64,000 nt of DNA from Bimastos eiseni (lineage: Eukaryota > Annelida > Clitellata > Crassiclitellata > Lumbricidae), in assembly GCA_959347315.1 (NCBI GenBank), contig OY365810.1, positions 6,611,782-6,675,781 of the forward strand, read 5' to 3'. Under the pieces are notes generated by a model. It worked only from the letters and a program-made list of their open reading frames with translations. It was not told where the DNA came from and did not search any database. Each line of letters begins with the position of its first letter. Position 1 is the stretch's first letter. A program made the position numbers and the translations under genes. This document shows, piece after piece, positions 49,101 through 57,386 of the stretch.

Positions 49101-49819
49101 GTTTGAGTCGTCGATGGAGTCTGGATGAAATGGGTTGTCCAATGGACATAGTATCCTGCCACATAAATAAATGTCTCTACATCTTCAATTGCAAAGCCCG
49201 AGGTCACCCAAATAAGACAAATAAGATTTTCAGGATTTATCCAAACGGAAAACTAATTAAGGACTGGTCAACAGGAGACGACTACGGACGTATTTCGGTT
49301 ACGTACGAATCGAATATCATTTTAACTATTTATTTAAAAAATCAATTAAACGAATATTCACCCGATGGACAATTGATCCGTGAAATCAATCTATCGTCAA
49401 ACGTAGATCAGTCTATCATTGGTCCACTCCATGCGATAAAACTGACCAATGGCCGTATCCTGGTAAGTCATGGTTCTTTTTCTGGTGACGGTCTACACAA
49501 AGTATGTCTATTGGATACGGATATGAAACTTGAGAAGTCATTCGGTGGAAAACGTGGATCTTCCGTCGGACAAGTGGACCGTCCAGTCTATTTGTCCGTC
49601 GATGGAGATGGATTCGTGATGGTCGCCGACTATTTCAACAGTCGAATTTTGTTACTGGATTCGGATATGGAGCTGAGAAGAGAAATTCTCTCAAAGGAAA
49701 AGCACGGTTTACGAAATCCGACGAGTATTGTTTTTGACAAATCAAATGGTCAAATGTTTGTTGTTGACAACGAATGGCACTCTGATGGACGGATTCTGAT
49801 TTTTCTCTTAAATAAGTAA
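43116..49819 (+). CDS. CARD-CARD-coiled coil-NHL protein, copy 3 (exons 2-8)
   Basis: Exons by correspondence to gene 1: 43116-43406 (CARD 1), 44074-44370 (CARD 2), 45133-45359 (linker), 45703-45850, 46900-47565 and 48096-48215 (coiled coil), 48930-49819 (NHL propeller). All frames are open and the splice sites conserved. The CARD exons are unchanged in protein. The propeller has several replacements, among them R to C in EMG(R/C)PMD, Y to H and E to K in RG(Y/H)PN(E/K)T, D to G in SGD(D/G)LHK, and V to E in MKL(V/E)KSF. The standard exon 1 is missing; a variant at 39741-39852 or 36281-36392 could supply it in phase. Intact frames with protein changes in one domain suggest a functional or very recently silenced gene. 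Confidence 0.78.
45957..46321 (+). repeat. Polypurine tract, copy 3
   Basis: Counterpart of 21376-21740, differing by at least one substitution (GGAAAGGGG versus GGAACGGGG). Confidence 0.85.
46339..46409 (+). pseudogene. Partial duplicate of the coiled-coil exon, copy 3
   Basis: Counterpart of the fossil exon fragment at 21758-21828, so the fragment existed before block Q duplicated. Confidence 0.85.
47623..47772. mobile_element. hAT-type MITE, internally deleted copy
   Basis: Same insertion as 23042-23336 with the same TCATGCAG duplications, but about 145 bp including the G-run and left interior is missing (CAGGGGTGT joins TAAGATAATTTG). The deletion probably followed the segmental duplication. 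Confidence 0.9.
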
Positions 49820-49908
49820 TAGGCCTAATAGGCCTAAGTGACAGGAGTAAACAATATTTCATATGTCTATAGTTGATCTTTAAGTATTTTGATCCCTTTC
49901 AATGCAAT

Positions 49909-49914
49909 AATAAA
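49909..49914 (+). terminator. Polyadenylation signal of copy 3
   Basis: AATAAA 90 bp after the stop, same context as in gene 1. Confidence 0.6.
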
Positions 49915-50149
49915 TTTGCATTACAAATAAGGTTATTTTCTTATACAATTCAGTTGAATTCGGCTTATTTTTCCAAATGTATATTTATGTAATAGGAGTA
50001 TTTATCTAGCGCCCTTTCAAGAACATCTGGGCCTACTCAGAAGTGCGTTCCTACCAATGATGCATTGCCTACATAGTGCAGGTATGGGAAAAAATGAATA
50101 GGGGCCTACATGTATGTATGAACCAATCAATCAATGAAACTTAAGAAAT

Positions 50150-50745
50150 CTACTCAGAGGCGCTCTCGGTCCAACCTCTGCCAAGTAAGGCAGATTTGTG
50201 TGAAATAACACTAACTTTTGAGCCATAGCCGAAGATCCATTTGGAGGCTATTCCAAGCAGTCGGGCCCACAACCGAAAAAGCACGAACGGCATCATAGAG
50301 GTCCGAGCAAAAGGAACAAGAAGAAGACCCTGTGAGGTAGCTGGAGCGCAGCGTCCTGCCAGCATTCCTATCACCGGCAACAGGAGACAGCAGAGATCCC
50401 TAAGGTAAGTATACGTGCAGCGTCACAAAGCTCCAGACAAGGGAAGAAATCCTAAATGGAATGCGCTGGAGAATGGGTAGGGGCCTAATCAATTATCTCG
50501 CATAATAGGCGGACACGTGGTCAGTCCTGGAGACGCCCCTATCAGGTGAGCACATGCCCGATGAGCTCGCTCCAGCTGCCCAATCCAACCACGTGCAACG
50601 CCAGCATATGCCTATATAGTGTTGAGCAGTAGTCAAGACGACTCGAGACGAAAGTGTGGACAAGAAAAGCTGCAGAACGAGAGGGCACGGGAGACAACCC
50701 GAAGTTGACGCAACTGGTAAAAACAGCTGGAGTTACCAAGTTAAC
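50150..50745 (-). mobile_element. Decayed LINE 3' fragment (RT C-terminal region)
   Basis: Read on minus, one frame near 50740-50610 has AAFLVHTFVSSRLDYCSTLY, the usual L2/CR1-type post-RT motif. Another frame near 50360-50200 has DLYDAVRAFSVVGPTAWNSL, the usual terminal motif. The two lie in different frames, so the element is broken. It differs in sequence from the LINE at 33291. Confidence 0.8.
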
Positions 50746-51271
50746 ATCGCGATGTGCGAAGGAGAGTTCGATCCTGGTCAAGGAATAATTGAAAAGTGGC
50801 GTTGTGGAATACAGACGTAAAAGTAACAGGTCAATATGGAATGGGAGAAAGGAAGATAAAACGTTAGACTGTAATATTGTAAGCGAAGGAATGATATGCA
50901 GAAGGTTTCTTACGGTAGGCGTACATGGACGGTGCATGACCGCAAAGTCGAGACGCTGTAATAATTATTATGCTGTTGAGAACTTACGATCATTGAAATA
51001 TAAAATCGCAATAGGAGCGAACAGTTTCGTTTAATTACTGCACGAGCTACTGTATAAATAAATGAAGGAGAATCCCTGAAAATACGCCTTTCATATAGGC
51101 CTACATGTATATCACCTCTAGCTGCCACCACATAGGCCTAGCAGTCTTCATCAGATCGTGGTATCACGGCATTGATCAGTACCTCATCAATTCTCTTTAA
51201 AACAGTTGGCCTAAAGACCTATTGCGTAGATCTAGCGCCTGTTATTCCGTAAATTATGAATGTGTTCTATA

Positions 51272-52275
51272 GGGGAGACCGAGGTTGGTTGTATACAGAG
51301 ATAGGTTGAAACGCAGCCCCTCCTCATCTTACGGCTAGCCAAGACTGGACCAAGGGAACTAATTATTTAGTGACGCCAATTGCTACTGGTCTGAGTAGAG
51401 TCATCACAATGCAACATTTAGGAACGCGCAGACTATTGAAAATTTTGGATAAGCAAACGATTTTTGCCTAACCTGAGTAATTTTTCACATTCTGCAAACT
51501 TTTAATGTTTTTATCGAGTAATACACTTATAAGTTATGCCTATAAGCCTTTCTTCAGCTTGATGTGTGCAGATTTAAATTAGAAAACCGTCAAGCCAAAT
51601 GACCTTAATCGCCGCTCAAAGCTGTGTTGGGCAAGTTGAAACAGGACGTTCTAACAGTGTTCTAGCAGTCGGCCACGTGAAGTCTTGATGCAGAGTATGG
51701 CTGAATCGTGGGAATTGGGTTCATGAGGTATGCACGGATAGTTCAGCTGTCTTCACTTGTCTTGTCTGGGACGACGACAGTTAGACAGTTATGTTCATTA
51801 CAGGCCACAACAGCTATTGGAGTCAACTTTGATTTGGTCAGCAAATTTTGGCTTGTTGCAAAATACAGAGTTGTCTAAACAGGTGTTGCAGACCCAATGC
51901 AAATACACCTATAGAATAAAAGTCAACCATTCAAATATTTTCAATTAAAGTGCTGGCTATTGGAGTAGCTTTTGTCACAGAATGACAATGTTGAGTTTTT
52001 GCATCATTTTTGGCCATTTAACTTCACATATTTATAAGCATGTTTCAATTGACCCCACTGTTTGTAACAACCTACCTCGGCTTGGGACAAATTGAAACAC
52101 TTTGGGTGCGCTCGTTTAAACGTTCGTCAGTCTGTAATCGTAAACATTTAAGAAAAATTATCATAGTCAATATTAGTGCTAATGTTCATACAGCAGGATG
52201 TCCAAGTACTACCGTGGATATGCAAACACCAAGAATGAAAAAAGTGTAGGCCTATCAACCATCCCCGGTCTCCCC
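51272..52275. mobile_element. TA-flanked DNA element, 1.0 kb, non-autonomous
   Basis: Begins GGGGAGACCGAGG and ends CCCCGGTCTCCCC, 12 of 13 inverted positions, with TA on both sides (51270-51271 and 52276-52277). TA target duplications suggest Tc1/mariner-type mobilisation. Internal AAGTTGAAACA and AAATTGAAACA words recur, but no transposase frame is intact. Superfamily is inference. Confidence 0.7.
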
Positions 52276-52277
52276 TA

Positions 52278-53211
52278 CAACAAAGATTCAGTCTAATTGC
52301 AAGACCCACTTGAACAGCTATCTTTATAGTAGGCCTAGGCTATAAGTATTCGTTTAGGATACCTGCCTCTCGCAACCAACATGAGCGAGTTTCCTTCTTG
52401 ACCTCTGCACAGTTTAATATTTTGAAACAGTTGATTGGAAATTGCCTAATCAGATGCATCATGCATGTTTGTATTCGCCTACACGCTTGTATTTATGCAG
52501 GCCGAAATATGCTAAACAGTGTGCATAAGTGAGACAGCATATTTGGCCCTTGACGTAGACATTCCATAATGCATTTTGTTTTTGTTGATCAATCATTTAG
52601 ATAAGCAATTAATCAAAATTTCTCGCATGGATTCTAATTCCTATTTATTAATATAGGGCCTTATATTTTGGTGGCGTATAATAGGCCTACTCCATATACA
52701 AAATTAAAATTTGATATTGCCATCGAATCGAAATAAACCAAATTTAAACATCCAGCTGCACCCATGCGCGTTCTGCCAGATCATTCCTTCGAATGGTTCA
52801 ATATACAAAACGATTTAAATAGGCCTACCTTGTTAGGCCAATATCGATTTTCTTGCCAGTAGCAGGCGACCGAATCGTAGGCTATCTGTCAAAGATACGC
52901 CAATTAAGCCAAATTGGAAATATTTGATTTTAAAGGAAATGTAAGATAGGATGCCATCCGTTTAAAGCCGACATGTTTGTGAACGTGGCTACGACAGATA
53001 GTCTTACGTCATCAAGCAGCTTCCTATGTTTTGCACAATGACGTCATCTTTATCTATCCAATCGCGGAGCAGATGCTGATCACGTGCATCCTGCGTCAGA
53101 TTATTTTTTGGTATTGAGCTGTTGTAGAACATTAACTCTTGCATTCAAGGATTTATATAGCGTTCTTCAAGTAAATGTATGCCCAATATCTCGCGCATTT
53201 TCAACTCCAGC
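52278..53211. other. Unassigned stretch
   Basis: TAGGCCTA words are frequent, but no gene, RNA or terminal-repeat pair was recognised. Confidence 0.4.
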
Positions 53212-53312
53212 CCTCTCTCTCTCTCTCTCTCTCTCTCTTCCTCTGTCTCTGTCTGTCTGTCTCTCTCTCTGTTTCTATGTCTCTGTCTCTGTTTCTCAAT
53301 CTCCCTCTCCCT
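53212..53312. repeat. (CT)n / (CTGT)n microsatellite
   Basis: Pyrimidine tract; all three plus frames are open and give Ser/Leu or similar low-complexity strings, which are not genes. Confidence 0.92.
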
Positions 53313-53402
53313 CTCTCCCTTCAGGTGCCTCCACAGGGAATTAATTCACGCGGTTTTGCATAGTTGCTGTGTGTAGGCTTATAACAAATATTAGGCCTAA
53401 TA

Positions 53403-53444
<42 letters not shown>

Positions 53445-53445
53445 C

Positions 53446-53511
<66 letters not shown>
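53403..53511. repeat. (ATT)n microsatellite, 3' flank of retrotransposon fragment
   Basis: Nearly pure ATT array abutting the 3' end of the minus-strand retrotransposon fragment at 53512. Confidence 0.95.
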
Positions 53512-53513
<2 letters not shown>

Positions 53514-53892
53514 TATGCTGTTATCGCCCATGATGAGCTAATGGAGTGTTGGCAATGTCCCGAAGAGGCAGACTGCGTTCCCACGCTGAAGAACAACTGA
53601 AATACGTTGGAACAGAAATGACGTCTCCATTGGATCGTGGGTTGCAGCATTCGTTCGACTACCCAACTCTGAGATGAACTGCAGTCCTTCACTGCTCCAA
53701 GCGCCGCCGGATTCCAAGGAGAGGGCTACGAAGTCGTGGGTGTTGGTTATGGTGGAATACTTGGCCCTCTTCGTCTTAGCTGCGCGTTCGGCTGCTTCGC
53801 CAGCTCTGATAGATGTGTCGACAAGATGTGACTTGGCGTAGGTGTCGGGCACTGTCACATCCCATGCCAGACATCGACCACGTGTCCAAGGA
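53512..53892 (-). mobile_element. RLE-type LINE, short 3' copy
   Basis: Matches the 3' 380 bp of the element at 54255-56990, including its C-terminal frame (53858-53538) from VTVPDTYAKSHL to the stop, with very few differences (for example TNAATHD versus TSAATHD). It is 5'-truncated at 53892 and embedded directly in ATT repeat on both sides. 5' truncation is typical of target-primed reverse transcription. Confidence 0.9.
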
Positions 53893-54014
<122 letters not shown>

Positions 54015-54129
54015 TTCATCATTGGCATTGCCAGCGGATCTGTCATCATGCTATCTGGGTCGCCGCTTGTCAGTGGACTGTAATCTTGACATGGTGCCCT
54101 GAAAAGCCACCGCATTGAAACGTTGAAAC

Positions 54130-54130
<1 letters not shown>

Positions 54131-54167
<37 letters not shown>

Positions 54168-54184
54168 TATTCTTCCTTCTCTTC

Positions 54185-54239
<55 letters not shown>

Positions 54240-54240
54240 C
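54131..54240. repeat. (ATT)n microsatellite, 3' flank of the long retrotransposon copy
   Basis: Two ATT arrays separated by CTTCCTTCTCTTCT, about 14 bp before the element's 3' end. Confidence 0.95.
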
Positions 54241-54254
54241 ATATATGTTTCACA

Positions 54255-56990
54255 TTATGTTGTTATCGCCCATGATGAGCTAATGGAGTGTTGGCAATGT
54301 CCCGAAGAGGCAGACTGCGTTCCCACGCTGAAGAACAACTGAGATACGTTGGAACAGAAATGACGTCTCCATTGGATCGTGGGTTGCAGCACTCGTTCGA
54401 CTACCCAACTCTGAGATGAACTGCAGTCCTTCACTGCTCCAAGCGCCGCCGGATTCCAAGGAGAGGGCTACGAAGTCGTGGGTGTTGGTTATGGTGGAAT
54501 ACTTGGCCCTCTTCGTCTTAGCTGCGCGTTCGGCTGCTTCGCCAGCTCTGATAGATGTGTCGACAAGATGTGACTTGGCGTAGGTGTCGGGCACTGTCAC
54601 ATCCCATGCCAGACATCGACCACGTGTCCAAGGAATGAGCGTGACGCCGTCCGGTCGCTTTCCATCTTCTCTTAGCAAGCCGAGAGGTTCCTTTTGCGCT
54701 GGAATCTTCGCCCTGCCAAGAGCTCTCCAGATGACATCGTTCAACATGCTGTGTCGTTGATGTTTTCCGCTGCCTCTTCTACAAATTAGTCCATGGAGCC
54801 CTTTTGCGTCGACGCTCTCTTGACATTGGTGACACAAATGTGGCTCGCAGAGCGTCGTTCCTAGCCTCAACCCGGCTGCCAGTCGTACATCCTCGTTTGA
54901 GAGGCGCAGGCCTAGGGCAGTCACAGGGGGCGCTAGCATCCAGTCTCCAGAATGAGGTGCTCGTGAGGCCAGCAGGCGAGCACGGTCGCATGGATTGTTA
55001 TTGGAATCCAGCAGACCTTTCCATGCCTTGTCTGTGAATCGGAGGTCCCATTCTTTCTGGCGATAACTTGCTGCTCCTGTTGGTGGTTCTGCATCTGTCA
55101 GGGTCTTCCAAGCGTTGAGTGCTGAACTCGCAAGTTCATATGGTTCCTCAGCAGACTCTGTTGGTAGGATGCATGCCTGGAGTTCGCTTGTACTAGCAGC
55201 AGAAGCCAGAAAGGCAGAAAGTGCCAGCGTAGATGCACAACGAACTCCCAGACCACCATCTCTCACCGGCAAAGAAGCCTGGAGCCAGCGGTCATCGTCA
55301 AGGTCCACATTTAAAATGGTTGACAGTCCTTCTCTCAGCAGTTGATCAAACCGAGCCAAGCCCGGGCAATCATCGCAGACGGCTGTGCGCAGACTGTACA
55401 AGAGCTTCGGTACACTTAGACTGTTTCTCAGCAGAACCAGAGCGTCATGTGTATAAAGCAAGGACAGTCTTCCGATTGCCCTCTCGAGGTCATTGGCCTT
55501 TGAATTAACGACCATGTTCACAGCTGGACCTGAAATTAGAGGTGCACCCAACAAGGTCATGTCCTCGAGGGCTATGCTCGTGAACTCTTGGAACGCAGGG
55601 TCATTGTTCGGCATCTGGGTGTTGTGACACGCGATTTCGCATTTGCTGCGGTTCAATAGCAATCCCAGATTCTTTGATTCCTGCTCGATTAATTGAACGT
55701 CGTCGGCCACTGTTTCCTTGTTACCTCCCAATGTCAGGTCATCCAGATATCCGATACGCAGATCCGAACGAAGCTTCATCAGAATCGGTTGCAGCACAAG
55801 ACAGAATTCCAGAGGTCCCAAAGGATCGCCTTGCTGCGTTCCTTCTTCGGATCGAATTGTGTTTGAACCATAGCGCAACAGTGGACGGTTTGAATAGGCA
55901 GCGTGAGCAAAGTGGTAGAGCTCTGGGATCTCTCTAGCAACTGCCTCTAGAAGACAATCTCTGCGCAGAGTGTTAAAGGCATTGGCGAAGTCGAGCTTCA
56001 CTAGGACGCTGTCCTCAGGCATTGTGGAAATCCAGCGACGTGTCGCATGGACAGCTGCCTCAGCGCCTCCTGGAATGCCTACCCCAAGCTGAATGGGGGC
56101 GAGCAGTTGAGACAGCCTTGCTACCGCATGCGAATTAGCGCACTTTGCCGCCAGACGACGCCATGTGTAGCCCACGGCGATCGGTCTTATGCCTCCGTCC
56201 TTTTTGCTCAGGGCTAAAAGGTTTGCCCCATAGATGACCTCATTCACCTCTTCGGATAGACCTCCCTTTAGGAGCAGATTGACAAGGTCAGATAGATGTT
56301 GCCCGATGTTGTCATCTACTCCATAGGCCATCAGATCCTTTAAGTGTTGTGGAGTAATGCCATCTGGACCACCAGCCGAACCCGCAGGGAAAGAGGAGAT
56401 TGCCCTAGCGACATCTTCTTTAGAAACTTGAAGCGGGATGAAGCGATCGGAACTGTCTGGATCACATGGGGTTCTCTTGTCCACTGGTGCAGGCGGGTGC
56501 TTTTTCTTAAGCGCGGCCAGAGTTTCAGGTGTGTCCAGTGCCGGTTTATCCTCGCTGCAGATGAGACGGATGGCTGCCTTGAAATTGCCTTCCTCCAGCT
56601 TGCTTGCAACTGTTGAGGCTAAATATCTGGCGTGGTCGCATTTAGCGGACTTGAGCTTACGACTTGACGTCAGTGGCAATTCATCGTTAGTCGACTGGTC
56701 TGGTCCCTGCAGTCCCCATTCGGTAATGCGGGACAAAATCATCTTGGTCATGTTGTGCTTTCGTCCACCTCTTCTTGGCTTCACTAGTACAGTTCCACCG
56801 AAGGCCAGCAAATCGAACCATTTTGCAACGCAATTTGGTTCTCTTACAATTGCTTGGATTATATCGGCCAGGAGAGCAGCACAAGATGGCCTTGCTGCTT
56901 TTGGGATTCTCTTAATCAGAAGACCGGGTGAAACAGGATGTGAGAGCTGAGAAGCGATCGGCCCAACGTCCGTCGACAGCTCCCGTTAAT
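54255..56990 (-). mobile_element. RLE-type non-LTR retrotransposon, long 5'-truncated copy
   Basis: About 2.7 kb with one continuous coding frame, flanked downstream (element sense) by ATT arrays at 54131-54240 and upstream by AT-rich DNA and another ATT array at 57037. The 5' end stops at an in-frame TAA just outside the coding region, so the N-terminal DNA-binding region is missing. Near-identity of the 3' parts of the two copies points to recent activity. Confidence 0.9.
54280..56985 (-). CDS. Reverse transcriptase with restriction-like endonuclease
   Basis: Open for about 901 codons with no ATG at its left edge, so the true N-terminus is lost. Counting from the Leu codon at 56811: residues about 123-365 are the RT domain, with VKLDFANAFN (Asp 274) as motif A, GTQQGDPLGP as motif B and YLDD (355-358) as the catalytic box in place of the commoner YADD/YVDD. 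Residues 660-677 form a C-x2-C-x9-H-x3-C zinc knuckle. Next comes a PD-(D/E)xK-type endonuclease signature: R-P-D at 719-721, 15 residues, then W-D-V-T with Asp 737. This order is that of the R2/NeSL/R4-type RLE group, which reverse transcribes its RNA at a nick it makes. No apurinic-type endonuclease is seen. Clade not resolved. Confidence 0.9.
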   Translation of the reverse strand, partial: RELSTDVGPIASQLSHPVSPGLLIKRIPKAARPSCAALLADIIQAIVREPNCVAKWFDLLAFGGTVLVKPRRGGRKHNMTKMILSRITEWGLQGPDQSTNDELPLTSSRKLKSAKCDHARYLASTVASKLEEGNFKAAIRLICSEDKPALDTPETLAALKKKHPPAPVDKRTPCDPDSSDRFIPLQVSKEDVARAISSFPAGSAGGPDGITPQHLKDLMAYGVDDNIGQHLSDLVNLLLKGGLSEEVNEVIYGANLLALSKKDGGIRPIAVGYTWRRLAAKCANSHAVARLSQLLAPIQLGVGIPGGAEAAVHATRRWISTMPEDSVLVKLDFANAFNTLRRDCLLEAVAREIPELYHFAHAAYSNRPLLRYGSNTIRSEEGTQQGDPLGPLEFCLVLQPILMKLRSDLRIGYLDDLTLGGNKETVADDVQLIEQESKNLGLLLNRSKCEIACHNTQMPNNDPAFQEFTSIALEDMTLLGAPLISGPAVNMVVNSKANDLERAIGRLSLLYTHDALVLLRNSLSVPKLLYSLRTAVCDDCPGLARFDQLLREGLSTILNVDLDDDRWLQASLPVRDGGLGVRCASTLALSAFLASAASTSELQACILPTESAEEPYELASSALNAWKTLTDAEPPTGAASYRQKEWDLRFTDKAWKGLLDSNNNPCDRARLLASRAPHSGDWMLAPPVTALGLRLSNEDVRLAAGLRLGTTLCEPHLCHQCQESVDAKGLHGLICRRGSGKHQRHSMLNDVIWRALGRAKIPAQKEPLGLLREDGKRPDGVTLIPWTRGRCLAWDVTVPDTYAKSHLVDTSIRAGEAAERAAKTKRAKYSTITNTHDFVALSLESGGAWSSEGLQFISELGSRTSAATHDPMETSFLFQRISVVLQRGNAVCLFGTLPTLH

Positions 56991-57036
56991 TATTTTATTA
57001 AATAAAAATTAAATAAATAAAAAATTAAATAAATCC

Positions 57037-57050
57037 CGTTAATAATAATA

Positions 57051-57081
<31 letters not shown>

Positions 57082-57136
57082 TATTATTATTATTATTATT
57101 ATCATCATCATCATTATTACTATTATTATTATCATT
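57037..57136. repeat. (ATT)n / (ATC)n microsatellite
   Basis: Trinucleotide array on the 5' side of the long retrotransposon, separated from it by about 45 bp of AAATAAAT-rich DNA with CCCGTTAAT at both edges. Confidence 0.93.
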
Positions 57137-57278
57137 GTAATGTTGTTGTTGTTGTTACACCATGAAGAGTAAATAAGAAGTTTCACGATTATTTCATATC
57201 ATATCTGTAGATCGTCCACAACCAGCCTATAATTATTTTTTACTTTTGTCGCGAGGGGACAATCTAGCGCCAATTATA

Positions 57279-57286
57279 TTACGTCA
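57279..57286 (+). promoter_or_regulatory. CRE-like site upstream of the ankyrin gene
   Basis: TTACGTCA lies about 100 bp upstream of the start codon at 57387 in otherwise AT-rich promoter-like sequence. Assigned by position and match only. Confidence 0.35.
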
Positions 57287-57386
57287 TCAAGTGTGGAACC
57301 TGTGTTGAAGCGTTCGCAAGATGTACACACATGTTATTCAAAATAAAATTTAACATCGATTTGCTCGGTTAATTTACAATATATAA

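Larger units (their letters stand above)
42719..50147. repeat. Segmental duplication block Q, copy 2
   Basis: Duplicate of 18138-25712. The left junction fuses a family intron end (CCATACAATTGCAG) directly to intron 1 sequence (TTTTATTACAATAC). The right end stops at GAAACTTAAG, after which a LINE fragment replaces the block P sequence that follows gene 1. Confidence 0.95.

Noticed and set aside
53084..53376. Three overlapping Ser/Leu-rich plus frames
   Set aside because: CT microsatellite.
54779..56950. Many plus-strand and alternative-frame ORFs over the retrotransposon
   Set aside because: Shadows of the minus-strand RT/endonuclease frame, which carries the recognisable motifs.
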